Source: Rossellomorea orangium
GTDB taxonomy: Bacteria > Bacillota > Bacilli > Bacillales > Bacillaceae_B
Assembly: GCF_019334305.1 (NCBI RefSeq)
Contig: NZ_JAHWGH010000008.1
Location: forward strand, 124,001-188,000
Direction of reading: 5' to 3'
DNA: 64,000 nucleotides
Both the position numbers and the translations under genes were made by a program. Below, one piece after another: positions 1 to 7,999 of the stretch; positions within the stretch are counted from its first letter, which is position 1; each line of letters opens with the position of its first letter. Under the pieces are notes generated by a model. The model was not told the DNA's origin. It ran no database searches and worked only from the letters and a program-made list of their open reading frames with translations.

Positions 1-879
1 GCGCTGTTTTCAGCGACGATGTCCAAGGATATCCGCAAGATCGGCAAGCGCTATATGAATCGTCCCCATAATGTACAGATCCGTGAAAAAGAAAAGATCG
101 TACAGGAAATTCAGCAGGAAGTCGTGGAAACGACGGATCGTATGAAACTCGATGCCCTCAGCCAGACGATTCATGAGGTTCAGCCGTTCCTCGGAATCAT
201 TTTCTGCCGGACAAAGAGAAGGGTTAGTAAGCTCCTTGGGGATCTCAAAGCAAGGGGCTTTCTAGTCGATGAGCTCCACGGTGACCTGTCCCAGGCAAAG
301 CGGGAAAACGTGATGAAGAAGTTCAGGGACGCAAAGCTCCAACTTCTTATTGCGACAGACGTGGCAGCACGCGGGCTTGACGTCGAGGGTGTCACACATG
401 TATTTAATTATGACATTCCACAAGATGTAGAAAGCTACATTCACAGAATCGGACGTACGGGCCGAGCCGGGAACGACGGGCTTGCCATCACGTTTGTAGC
501 ATTAAAGGATAAGCAGGACCTGGAAGTGATTGAAAAAGGGATTGGTCGTTCCTTGCCCCGTCGGGTTGTAGAGGTTGTTCCTGCGAAAGGGACCTCTAAT
601 GCGCCTAAAGGATCCAATGAAAGTGCGAAAGATCGCCGTGAAAAGAAGATTCAAGCGAATAAAGACCGTAAAGCACGGCACCCACGTGGAGGCAGACCAC
701 GGACGGATGAAAGTAATGGTCCTTCACACAAGAGGAGTTCCGGTCGAGTGGACTCACGTCGAAGTGGTGAATCAACGGCCTCTTCCAGGGGCAGCCGAAG
801 AGGCTCTACGGAAAGGACTAACTCCGGTACTAAGCGAAATAGCGGGGGAAGATCCACTTCCAGTCGCAGAGGAATGTAG
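1..879 (+). CDS. DEAD-box ATP-dependent RNA helicase, 3' part (5' end outside window)
   Basis: The frame is open from base 1, so the gene begins before the window. The first residues (ALFSATM) carry helicase motif III (SAT). The rest is the RecA-like domain 2: motif IV region GIIFCRTK, motif [10 protein letters not shown] at about residues 119-127 and motif [12 protein letters not shown] at about 148-157 of the visible 292. The last ~95 residues are a low-complexity tail rich in Arg, Ser and Gly, typical of an RNA-binding extension. Such helicases remodel RNA structure in ribosome assembly and mRNA decay. Which Bacillus paralogue (CshA, CshB, YfmL or DbpA type) it is cannot be settled without the N-terminus; the CshA/YfmL type fits best. 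Confidence 0.93.
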   Translation, partial: ALFSATMSKDIRKIGKRYMNRPHNVQIREKEKIVQEIQQEVVETTDRMKLDALSQTIHEVQPFLGIIFCRTKRRVSKLLGDLKARGFLVDELHGDLSQAKRENVMKKFRDAKLQLLIATDVAARGLDVEGVTHVFNYDIPQDVESYIHRIGRTGRAGNDGLAITFVALKDKQDLEVIEKGIGRSLPRRVVEVVPAKGTSNAPKGSNESAKDRREKKIQANKDRKARHPRGGRPRTDESNGPSHKRSSGRVDSRRSGESTASSRGSRRGSTERTNSGTKRNSGGRSTSSRRGM

Positions 880-884
880 CCTGT

Positions 885-923
885 TAGCATGGTGACACTA
901 GTGTCATCATGCTATTTATTTTG
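885..923 (+). terminator. Rho-independent terminator after the helicase
   Basis: TAGCATG...CATGCTA forms a long stem around a GACACTAGTGTC core. A T-rich tract follows. Confidence 0.85.
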
Positions 924-1038
924 ACTGGATACCTTTGATAATTTCTGAATATTCCCAAAAATATAGCGGGATCTGGTAAAATGATTCCTATAAACGATTC
1001 ACAGCAGTCATTACGAATCAGAAGGGATGGATATACAT

Positions 1039-2619
1039 ATGCATGTACCATTAGTGTTGACGGATTTTCTCGATCGGGCAGTGGAGTTATATGGAGACAA
1101 GGTCGCGATCATCGATGATGAAAAACGATTGACCTATAAGCAGCTTAATGACAGGGTGAATCAGCTGGCAAGGGGTTTGAATCAATTTGGGATAGAGAAG
1201 GGCGACAAAGTCGCGTACCTTGCTCCTAACACGACGGAGATGCTGGAAGGATTCTATGGTGTCTACTCTGTCGGAGCGGTCATGACGCCATTGAACACCA
1301 GATTAAAGCCTGCAGATTATCAATTTATCCTGACCCATAGTGAGAGTAAGGCCTTGTTTGTCGATGAAGAGCTCTATCCTTTGGTTCAACCGATACTTTC
1401 AGAGGTTCCTCATTTGGAGCATGTGGTGATACTCGGTAAGGAGAGGGACGGACACCCCGGATATGAAGAATGGAGAGGCTCTTTCAGCCGGGAGTTTTTC
1501 AACCGGGTAGACTTGGAAGAGACGGATATCGCGTCCCTTCTCTATACGAGCGGGACAACGGGAGATCCGAAGGGAGTCCTTCTTACCCACAGGTCTAATT
1601 ATTTACATGCCTTGTCATCCATGCATCACTTAAAAGTCTCTGATCAAGACACGCTTCTTCACGTCCTGCCGATGTTTCATGTGAATGGATGGGGGTCACC
1701 ATTTTATTATACAGCTAACGGTGCGACCCAGGTGATGCTTCGAAAAGTAGATCCGGAAGTGATTTTGGACAAAGTGGAGAAGCATGGTGTCACCGTCATG
1801 CATATGGCACCGACGGTTCTTAATATGCTTCTGGAATCCTACCCGGAGAGGGAGCGTTCCATCGGGCAGGATGTGAGGGTGGTCATTGCCGGATCTGCAC
1901 CTCCACCGGCATTTGTCCGGAAAGTGGAAGAAAATCTGAAATGGGAATTCATCCAAGTATATGGGATGACTGAAATTTCGCCACTAATCACGACTTCCAT
2001 CCCAAGGTCTTCGGAACAGGGCAGACCTAAGGAAGAAACATACCGACTGAAAGCGAAGGCGGGCTACAGCATGATTGGAAGCAAGGTGAAAGTGGTAAGT
2101 GAGCTGGGGGAAGAAGTGCCTCATAACGGTAAAGAAATCGGTGAGATCGTGACCAGGACTAATACGGTGATGGAAGGCTATTACAAAAACCCCGAAGCCA
2201 CAAAGCAGACGATCCGGGAAGGGTGGCTTCATACGGGGGATATGGCGACCGTTGACGAAGATGGATATATTGAAATTGTCGACAGGATGAAAGACGTGAT
2301 CATCAGCGGAGGGGAAAATATCTCATCCATTGAAGTAGAGGGTGCCCTTTACGAGCATGATAGTGTGCTGGAAGCAGCCGTTGTGGCGGTTCCTCATGAA
2401 AGGTGGGGGGAAGTTCCCCATGCAGTGGTCGTTCTCAGGGATGGGCACAGTGTCACAGAAGAAGATCTCATAACGTTTACAAGAGAAAAACTTGCCCACT
2501 TCAAGGCGCCGAAAAATATAACCTTTGCCAAAGAGTTACCCAAAACGGCCTCCGGTAAGATCCAAAAAGTGGTCATCAGAAAAGAGTTCTGGAAGGATCA
2601 TGATCGGATGGTGCATTGA
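1039..2619 (+). CDS. Long-chain fatty-acid--CoA ligase (AMP-forming acyl-CoA synthetase)
   Basis: This ANL-superfamily enzyme of 526 residues activates a fatty acid with ATP to an acyl-adenylate and then an acyl-CoA. Visible motifs are the P-loop-like LLYTSGTTGDPKGVLLTH, the A5 motif VYGMTE, the HTGD motif followed by DRMKD, and the C-terminal lysine motif KTASGKIQK. Full length for the family. An upstream ATG at 1027 directly abuts GAAGGG and has no room for a ribosome site, so the ATG at 1039 (about 12 bases downstream) is preferred; this is uncertain by four codons. It is monocistronic between two terminators. It could feed the fad operon 23 kb away, but the exact acyl chain preference cannot be read from sequence. 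Confidence 0.9.
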   Translation: MHVPLVLTDFLDRAVELYGDKVAIIDDEKRLTYKQLNDRVNQLARGLNQFGIEKGDKVAYLAPNTTEMLEGFYGVYSVGAVMTPLNTRLKPADYQFILTHSESKALFVDEELYPLVQPILSEVPHLEHVVILGKERDGHPGYEEWRGSFSREFFNRVDLEETDIASLLYTSGTTGDPKGVLLTHRSNYLHALSSMHHLKVSDQDTLLHVLPMFHVNGWGSPFYYTANGATQVMLRKVDPEVILDKVEKHGVTVMHMAPTVLNMLLESYPERERSIGQDVRVVIAGSAPPPAFVRKVEENLKWEFIQVYGMTEISPLITTSIPRSSEQGRPKEETYRLKAKAGYSMIGSKVKVVSELGEEVPHNGKEIGEIVTRTNTVMEGYYKNPEATKQTIREGWLHTGDMATVDEDGYIEIVDRMKDVIISGGENISSIEVEGALYEHDSVLEAAVVAVPHERWGEVPHAVVVLRDGHSVTEEDLITFTREKLAHFKAPKNITFAKELPKTASGKIQKVVIRKEFWKDHDRMVH

Positions 2620-2625
2620 TAATAA

Positions 2626-2650
2626 AAGGCATGCAGCTGCATGCCTTTTT
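2626..2650 (+). terminator. Rho-independent terminator after the acyl-CoA synthetase
   Basis: Perfect palindrome GGCATGCAGCTGCATGCC followed by TTTTT. Confidence 0.88.
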
Positions 2651-2803
2651 CCATTTCCATGGACAAACGCCCTTATTTCATCGATACATGATGCTCGTCG
2701 TCCCTGTTTAGGCTTATGCGGCATAACTTATAAAAAGGAAGTTTTATCAGCATAATAACAGGGAAAAGCAGTGTTTAAGAGTAGACAAATGGAGGGCGTA
2801 AAG

Positions 2804-3661
2804 ATGAGTTTAAATTCCCCGTTGGTTCCGAATTCGAAAACGCATTGTGCCAATGAGTATGGAAAGCTAAAAAAAGTAGTGGTGGTTTCACCTGAAAATA
2901 TGCAAATCAACGAAATCATAAATGAAACTCAAAAGCACTTTTTAAATGACAATATCAATATAGATAAAGCTGTTCTGCAACATAAACAATTTGTAGACAC
3001 ATTAGAAAAAAATGGTTCAGAGGTCATTCATCTTCCGGCATCCCCTGAATTCAATGAGCAAGTCTTTACAAGAGACATTGGCTTCACCATCCATGATCAG
3101 TTCTTCGTAGCATCGATGAATACTGAAGTCAGGCGTGGGGAAGTGGAGACGCTAAAGACTTGGCTGAAGGAAGGTGAGATCCCTTATCGTGAACTTCTTC
3201 ATTCCATAGAAGGAGGGGATGTCCTCGTGGATGAAGAAAATATCTGGATCGGGGTGAGTGGCCGGACGAATCAATTGGCCATCCAATCGTTGCGAAATCA
3301 ACTCCCGCAATACACCGTTCATGAAATGCCTTTAAGGGAAGACATCCTCCACTTGGATTGTGTCTTTACCATCATTTCGAGTGATTGGGCACTTGTCTAT
3401 CCGCCGGCATTTTCAAAAGAGGATCTAAAGACCATCAAGAAGCATTATCATACCATTACGGTCACAGATCGTGAACAATTTCAAATGGGGCCGAATGTGT
3501 TGGCGATCGGTGACGGAAAGATCATCAGTCTCATCCAGAACGAAGCTTTAAATGAACGGATCAGAGCGGAAGGATTTCAGGTGATCGAGCTCGACTTATC
3601 GGAAATCATTAAGTCGGGTGGGTCATTCCGCTGCTGTACTCTTCCCCTTATAAGAGAATGA
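2804..3661 (+). CDS. Dimethylarginine dimethylaminohydrolase-like amidinohydrolase
   Basis: 285-residue member of the amidinotransferase/arginine deiminase fold, closest by eye to the DDAH-like proteins of Bacillus (YkgA type). Family members hydrolyse guanidino groups through a Cys-His-Glu centre. Visible candidates are TRDIGF, IEGGDV, HLDCVF and the C-terminal SGGSFRCC, where one of the paired cysteines would be the nucleophile. The open frame extends upstream to a GTG at 2771, but GGAGGG at 2791-2796 sits seven bases before the ATG at 2804, which is taken as the start. It stands alone between terminators. Substrate is not determinable; arginine deiminase activity is an alternative. Confidence 0.82.
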   Translation: MSLNSPLVPNSKTHCANEYGKLKKVVVVSPENMQINEIINETQKHFLNDNINIDKAVLQHKQFVDTLEKNGSEVIHLPASPEFNEQVFTRDIGFTIHDQFFVASMNTEVRRGEVETLKTWLKEGEIPYRELLHSIEGGDVLVDEENIWIGVSGRTNQLAIQSLRNQLPQYTVHEMPLREDILHLDCVFTIISSDWALVYPPAFSKEDLKTIKKHYHTITVTDREQFQMGPNVLAIGDGKIISLIQNEALNERIRAEGFQVIELDLSEIIKSGGSFRCCTLPLIRE

Positions 3662-3672
3662 TATTGAAAAGA

Positions 3673-3698
3673 ACAGGTGACTTTTTGCCTGTTTTTTT
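3673..3698 (+). terminator. Rho-independent terminator after the DDAH-like gene
   Basis: Short stem ACAGG...CCTGT followed by seven T. Confidence 0.75.
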
Positions 3699-3701
3699 AA
3701 A

Positions 3702-3718
3702 TTTACATAAGCTTTACT
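3702..3718 (+). promoter_or_regulatory. Possible PhoP box pair upstream of the alkaline phosphatase
   Basis: TTTACA at 3702-3707 and TTTACT at 3713-3718 are direct repeats with an 11-bp period. This matches the known PhoP-binding arrangement TT(A/C/T)A(C/T)A with 5-bp gaps. Further repeats in phase are weak, so this is a candidate only. The position, about 80 bp before an alkaline phosphatase start, supports it. Confidence 0.45.
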
Positions 3719-3801
3719 CTCCTGTATTCGTTTCGTAAATGGTTCTTCATATTTCCCCTTTATTCTTCTACATGTACCACGAATTATAGGAGGTAGGGAA
3801 A

Positions 3802-5181
3802 ATGAAGAAATCGATGAAGAAGATCCTTCCATTAGCGGTGGTTTCCACATTAGCTCTTGGAAGTGTCATAGGAATGAACCAGGACGACACAGAAGCAAGT
3901 GCGAAGGAATCGAAGAACGGCAAAGCCAAGAACGTCATCTTTATGATCGGTGATGGAATGGGTGTACCTTACACAACCGGCCTTCGTTATATGAACGACA
4001 ATCCTGATACTGTCGAAATGGAAAAGACGGCATTTGATCCTTACCTTGTCGGACTACAAACGACGTATCCGGAAGATGAAAAAGAGAACGTTACAGACTC
4101 TGCAGCTGCTGCAACAGCCATGAGCGGTGGAGTGAAGACTTATAATAATGCAATTGCAGTGGATAACGATAAATCAGATGTGAAAACGGTACTGGAACAG
4201 GCGAAAGAAAATGGCATGTCTACAGGAATTGTAGCTACATCTGAAATCACGCATGCTACACCGGCATCTTACGGGGCACATGAAGAGTCACGTAAGAGCG
4301 AAGATGCGATTGCCAATGATTATTATGATGAAATGATCAACGGTAAACATAAGATTGATGTCATGTTGGGTGGAGGAACGGATTTCTTCGAACGTGATGA
4401 CCGTAATGTGGCAGAACAATTCAAAAAAGACGGATACAGCTATGTAAAATCAGCTGATGAGCTTAAAAAAGATAAGAATGATCAAATCCTTGGTCTGTTC
4501 GCTGAATCCGGAATGGACAAGATGATTGACCGTGATGAGAAGCAACCGAGCTTAGCGGATATGACGACGGCTGCCCTTGACCGTTTAAAAGGAGATAAAG
4601 ATGGTTTCTTCTTAATGGTGGAAGGTAGTCAGATCGATTGGGCCGGCCATGATAATGATGTAGTCGGTGCGATGAGTGAAATGAGAGACTTTGAACAAGC
4701 ATTTGAAAAAGTAAGAGATTTTGCAAAAGAAAATGGAGAAACTCTTGTCATCGTGACGGCAGACCATTCAACAGGTGGAATCTCAATTGGTTCAGACGGT
4801 GAGTACAACTGGGATCCGGCTCCAATCCAAGCGGCAAAGCATACACCTGACTATATGGCAGAGCAGATTGTGAATGGTGCATCGGTTGAAGAAACATTAG
4901 CGAATAATATCGACCTTGAACTGACGCCTGAAGAAATCGCATCTGTGAAAACCGCGGCTGAAAAAGGTGATCAAACGGAAATCGATAATGCGATCGAGAA
5001 GATTTTTGATACCCGTTCTGGAACGGGCTGGACAACAGACGGGCACACTGGTGACGACGTTCCTGTTTATGCCTTTGGTCCACAAAAAGAGAAATTTGCC
5101 GGTTTGATCGATAATACAGATCAGGCAAACCAAATCTTTGAACTTTTGAAGAACAAAGGGAAAATTAAAGACAAGAAATGA
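3802..5181 (+). CDS. Secreted alkaline phosphatase
   Basis: 459-residue PhoA-family phosphomonoesterase. An N-terminal signal peptide (KKSMKK, then a hydrophobic stretch) ends near EASA-KE, so it is probably exported. Metal and active-site motifs are visible: MIGDGMG, the catalytic-serine motif TDSAAAATAMSGG, VEGSQIDWAGH and TADHSTGG, with HTGDDVPV near the C-terminus. AGGAGG precedes the ATG. It is a single-gene unit with a possible Pho box upstream and a strong terminator downstream, consistent with phosphate-starvation induction (inference). It corresponds to the PhoA/PhoB alkaline phosphatases of B. subtilis; which one is not decidable here. Confidence 0.95.
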   Translation: MKKSMKKILPLAVVSTLALGSVIGMNQDDTEASAKESKNGKAKNVIFMIGDGMGVPYTTGLRYMNDNPDTVEMEKTAFDPYLVGLQTTYPEDEKENVTDSAAAATAMSGGVKTYNNAIAVDNDKSDVKTVLEQAKENGMSTGIVATSEITHATPASYGAHEESRKSEDAIANDYYDEMINGKHKIDVMLGGGTDFFERDDRNVAEQFKKDGYSYVKSADELKKDKNDQILGLFAESGMDKMIDRDEKQPSLADMTTAALDRLKGDKDGFFLMVEGSQIDWAGHDNDVVGAMSEMRDFEQAFEKVRDFAKENGETLVIVTADHSTGGISIGSDGEYNWDPAPIQAAKHTPDYMAEQIVNGASVEETLANNIDLELTPEEIASVKTAAEKGDQTEIDNAIEKIFDTRSGTGWTTDGHTGDDVPVYAFGPQKEKFAGLIDNTDQANQIFELLKNKGKIKDKK

Positions 5182-5191
5182 TCTGAATGAA

Positions 5192-5230
5192 GACCACGAC
5201 GGGGGACTTGCCCGGCGTGGTCTTTTCTTT
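5192..5230 (+). terminator. Rho-independent terminator after the alkaline phosphatase
   Basis: GACCACG...CGTGGTC stem followed by TTTTCTTTT. The 520-bp repeat is inserted directly in this T tract. Confidence 0.88.
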
Positions 5231-5231
5231 T

Positions 5232-5753
5232 GGCTGTTTTCCCAAAGATTGTTGCTATTCGCACACAAACTAAGATTTACGATGCTCTGTCATTTAGTTG
5301 TGGTGCAGGAGGGTGAAGGGAACAGTCCCGCTTTCCACGGACGTTCGGCCGAGCTTCCTCAGCAAAAACGCTTCCGGGGTCTCGGCATGTCCGTTTTTCG
5401 TAGGAGTCTACGAAGATCCCTTCACCCTCTAAAGAAGTAAGTAGTTGACAGAGCAAAATGGTTTGTGACCATCGGTTTAAAAAGAGTAAAGGACTATTGA
5501 ATAAAATCAGTCACTGCAACGAATGAAAAAGCAGTGGCATACGCAATCTCCACATTTCCTTTGTGATAGTCAAACTTTTCGTCAGTTGATTGGAGCGGAT
5601 GGTGCTCGACTCCTGCGGGAATAGCTGGACAGGTGAGACCCCGCAGGCGAAGCCGAGGAGGCTCACCGCCAGCCCCGCGGAAAGCGAGCACCTGTAGCGG
5701 AAATCAACCGCCACTCGCTACATCCAAAAGCAACAATGTTTACTAAGACAGCT
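5232..5753. repeat. 522-bp non-coding repeat element, copy 1 (MITE-like)
   Basis: This block matches 33086-33608 almost end to end, roughly 90% by eye. The ends are imperfect inverted repeats: GGCTGTTTTCCCAAAGATTG on the left against CAATGTTTACTAAGACAGCT on the right. It is flanked by identical 8-bp sequences TTTCTTTT at 5224-5231 and 5754-5761, as expected of a target duplication. Inside are two large inverted-repeat modules: a GAGGGTGAAGGGAAC arm at 5309-5323 pairing with one at 5415-5429, and a GC-rich branched module at about 5600-5705. Open frames inside are not convincing genes. The right end touches the stop codon of the sspH-like gene. Related GC-rich modules are, from memory, common in Bacillaceae intergenic regions; function unknown. 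Confidence 0.85.
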
Positions 5754-5760
5754 TTTCTTT

Positions 5761-5940
5761 TTATACCTCTTCTAAATCAGAAACACTTACTTCTGAACGT
5801 TCTTCCAAAGGCCCTCGAAGATGCACAACAGCCGTTTTTCCGTCTTCTGATACAGAGTCGATCCAAACGGATGCATCTTTGTATTTGACCTGGATGTCTG
5901 CTGAAGAAGATAAGATCTGTTTTACTCGATTTTGGTCCAT
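5761..5940 (-). CDS. sspH: Small acid-soluble spore protein, H type
   Basis: A 59-residue frame reading MDQNRVKQILSSSADIQVKY onwards and ending SDLEEV. Length and pattern match the H-type SASP family (SspH): an N-terminal RVKQIL-like helix, V-W-I-D, then a C-terminal V-S-L-E-E segment. H-type SASPs are made in the forespore late in sporulation; their role is minor or unclear. CCTCCT at 5949-5954 is a strong ribosome site on the minus strand. The repeat element ends eight bases past the stop codon, so the gene's native terminator may have been displaced. Confidence 0.85.
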   Translation of the reverse strand: MDQNRVKQILSSSADIQVKYKDASVWIDSVSEDGKTAVVHLRGPLEERSEVSVSDLEEV

Positions 5941-6050
5941 AATTCATTCCTCCTAATGTTTTCATTGATTAGTGTGTCCCAATTCGGTAGAACCATGAGC
6001 CGCATAATCCCAATGGGAAATTGATACTCTAATAGTGAAAGGATGATGAT

Positions 6051-6203
6051 ATGAAGAAGCAGGAAGAAAGAATGTCCCCTACAGAAGCCAACATGGAGTT
6101 AAACGAACGATTAAATGGTGATGATGAGAGGGAAGCCGACCAGAGTCACATACATGTTGAATCGAACATGATTCCGGTGAATATCTCTAAGGAAGATGAC
6201 TGA
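6051..6203 (+). CDS. Small acidic protein of unknown function (50 aa)
   Basis: A 50-residue frame beginning MKKQEERMSPTEANMELNER and ending in KEDD. It is very hydrophilic and acidic, has no hydrophobic segment and no motif I recognise. A GAAAGGA ribosome site precedes the ATG, and the frame ends just before a strong two-way terminator shared with the convergent SASP-like gene. That placement and the flanking spore genes suggest a small sporulation-related protein, but this is only context. Confidence 0.6.
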   Translation: MKKQEERMSPTEANMELNERLNGDDEREADQSHIHVESNMIPVNISKEDD

Positions 6204-6219
6204 AACCTTTTCCAACCAA

Positions 6220-6252
6220 AAACCTGCCTGAAACGAATCAGGCAGGTTTTTA
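6220..6252. terminator. Two-way Rho-independent terminator
   Basis: AAACCTGCCTGA...TCAGGCAGGTTT stem with T on one side and A on the other. It serves the 50-aa gene and the convergent SASP-like gene. Confidence 0.88.
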
Positions 6253-6393
6253 CTATTTCGTTTTACTTTTCTGGTCTTTATTATGCTTATTTCCCTTACT
6301 GTTGTCCCCGCTTGTGATTTCGCTTGCAAACTCTGTCGTGCCTCGTTTAGGTGAATTTTGGTTCTCACTGCCCCGATTGTTTTTCTTTGTCAA
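6253..6393 (-). CDS. Short gamma-type-like small acid-soluble spore protein
   Basis: A 46-residue basic, Asn- and Lys-rich frame that contains GTTEFASE. This closely resembles the GTEFASET repeat of the gamma-type SASP SspE, which stores amino acids in the spore core and is cut by the Gpr protease at that motif. Only one motif is present, against two or more in SspE. The start is a TTG preceded by GGAGGGATTCC. Its short length and single repeat mean it could belong to another minor SASP family. Confidence 0.65.
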   Translation of the reverse strand: MTKKNNRGSENQNSPKRGTTEFASEITSGDNSKGNKHNKDQKSKTK

Positions 6394-6567
6394 AGGAATC
6401 CCTCCATATTAGTAAAATCGATATTAGTTTTTGATAAGGACAAGGGGACTATTCAATTCGGGGAGAATATATGTCTTTATTCCTAAATTTAACAATCAGG
6501 ATGAATTTTTATCAGTGCTGAACGATAATGAAGAAAAGAACGCTTTTCTATGGGGAGGGCAATGCTG

Positions 6568-7944
6568 ATGCATGAAAGAATGAAAGAAATGCGGGAAGGA
6601 AAACCAGGCAGGTGGTTCAAAGATGAGGAAGCAGCGAATACGGAAGGGTTTCCGGTCTTGTTTGTCCATGGCATCAATACTTCATCAGACACGTGGCTTT
6701 CGAATAATGATATGCTCCCCATCATCCGTGGAGCCGGTTATCAATCGGTGTTCATCGATTTGCACCAGGACGAAGACATGTGGACGAATGGAGCTATTTT
6801 AGCAGAGAAAATAGGTGAAATGTACGATTCTTTAAAGGAAAAGCTCGTGATTGTCGGTCACAGCAAGGGAGGGATCGATGCCCAAACGGCACTGTTGCAT
6901 TACGGTGCTTCTCCTTATGTAGAACGGGTCATTACACTATCAACTCCCCATCATGGATCAGAGCTCGCCGATCTTGCCTTTAGTAAATGGGCGGGATGGC
7001 TGACCGATGCGTTGAAAAGCAAGACCCCTGCCGTCTTTTCATTGCAAACGGGCTATATGAAAGGTTTCAGGTCGGAAATGGACCGGCATGATCTTGCAAG
7101 AAGCATCCCTTTTTATACGTTTGGCGGTACAGGTTGGGGTGGAGCACAATCTGAATTGTTTTGGGGAGGGCTTTATTTAAGTCGATTTGGTCAGAGCGAT
7201 GGTGCTGTCCTGGTGAAGAGCTCCCGGCTTCCTTATGGCATAGAAGTGGCGGTACGGGACTGGACTCATTCGACCATTAAAGAAGGAAGTACCATTTTCC
7301 CTTATATGAAGGAGCTTCTCTCGGATGAGGTGAAAGCTGTAGTTCATGCTGAAGCGAACGAACATGTAAAGGAAGAGGAAACCTCGGTGCTTCACAGGGG
7401 AGGGACAGTAGATGGTATGGCAGTGGAACATTTCTCTGTGGAAGAAGGGGTTGAGAGGCTTACGATCGACTGGGTCAGCGATCAACGGGATACGATGTAT
7501 GAACTGGTGGGTCCGGACGGTCAAGTATACAGGCAGTGGAGTGTGGCTGAAGATGCTACAGGATATTTCCCCGGCGCTTTTCATCACAGCATCCAGCTTG
7601 CTGCTCCCATTACTGGAAGGTGGGAAGTAAGGGCTCACGCGTCTCAAGAACACTATATGCTGAGCATTCTCTTTCATAAGAAATTAGCAGTGACTTCCTT
7701 GACTGCAAGTGATCAAACGGTGTTGAAGAAAATGTATACGATCCACCATATCCCAATGAAGAGCGGGAAAAAACCCTCTACACTCATTACTTGTGAAGAT
7801 CTGTCGTCCCTGCCGCTGGCGGACTTTGAGGAAGGAATCCACAACATCACCCTTGACCTGGAAGGGAAAACGGAGCAGGGAAACGAATTTCAACGAACAG
7901 TGATTCAAACGGTGTATGTAGATGGAAAGGGAAATATTTATTAA
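6568..7944 (+). CDS. Lipase-like alpha/beta hydrolase
   Basis: 458-residue protein with an alpha/beta-hydrolase core in its first ~260 residues. The oxyanion-type motif FVHGIN is at residues 32-37, the nucleophile elbow GHSKG has Ser99, SDGAVLV carries a likely acidic residue and WTHSTI the likely histidine. STPHHGSE resembles bacterial triacylglycerol lipases. The remaining ~190 residues look beta-rich and may be a substrate-binding domain. No signal peptide is visible, so it may be cytoplasmic. Upstream in-frame ATGs at 6550 and 6562 overlap or crowd GGGGAGGG; the ATG at 6568 has the best spacing. Real substrate unknown. Confidence 0.8.
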   Translation: MHERMKEMREGKPGRWFKDEEAANTEGFPVLFVHGINTSSDTWLSNNDMLPIIRGAGYQSVFIDLHQDEDMWTNGAILAEKIGEMYDSLKEKLVIVGHSKGGIDAQTALLHYGASPYVERVITLSTPHHGSELADLAFSKWAGWLTDALKSKTPAVFSLQTGYMKGFRSEMDRHDLARSIPFYTFGGTGWGGAQSELFWGGLYLSRFGQSDGAVLVKSSRLPYGIEVAVRDWTHSTIKEGSTIFPYMKELLSDEVKAVVHAEANEHVKEEETSVLHRGGTVDGMAVEHFSVEEGVERLTIDWVSDQRDTMYELVGPDGQVYRQWSVAEDATGYFPGAFHHSIQLAAPITGRWEVRAHASQEHYMLSILFHKKLAVTSLTASDQTVLKKMYTIHHIPMKSGKKPSTLITCEDLSSLPLADFEEGIHNITLDLEGKTEQGNEFQRTVIQTVYVDGKGNIY

Positions 7945-7947
7945 GTG

Positions 7948-7999
7948 AAAAACAAAGGTCCGTCCCTCTGTATAAATAGGGACGGACCTTTGTTTTTAT
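7948..7999. terminator. Two-way terminator built from the GGGACGGACC arm
   Basis: AACAAAGGTCCGTCCCT pairs perfectly with AGGGACGGACCTTTGTT, with T and A tracts either side. It lies between the lipase-like gene and the convergent thioredoxin gene. Confidence 0.9.

Noticed and set aside
4748..5268. Minus-strand frames of 126 and 123 codons opposite the alkaline phosphatase gene
   Set aside because: Shadows of a clear coding sequence; no ribosome site and no recognisable domain.
5494..5714. Open frames of 65-67 codons inside repeat copy 1 (and matching ones at 33349-33569)
   Set aside because: They follow the GC-rich inverted-repeat modules, occur in overlapping frames, and lack ribosome sites. 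They are artefacts of the non-coding repeat.
7177..7677. 166-codon minus-strand frame opposite the lipase-like gene
   Set aside because: Composition is typical of an antisense shadow, and the plus-strand frame has a catalytic triad and a ribosome site.
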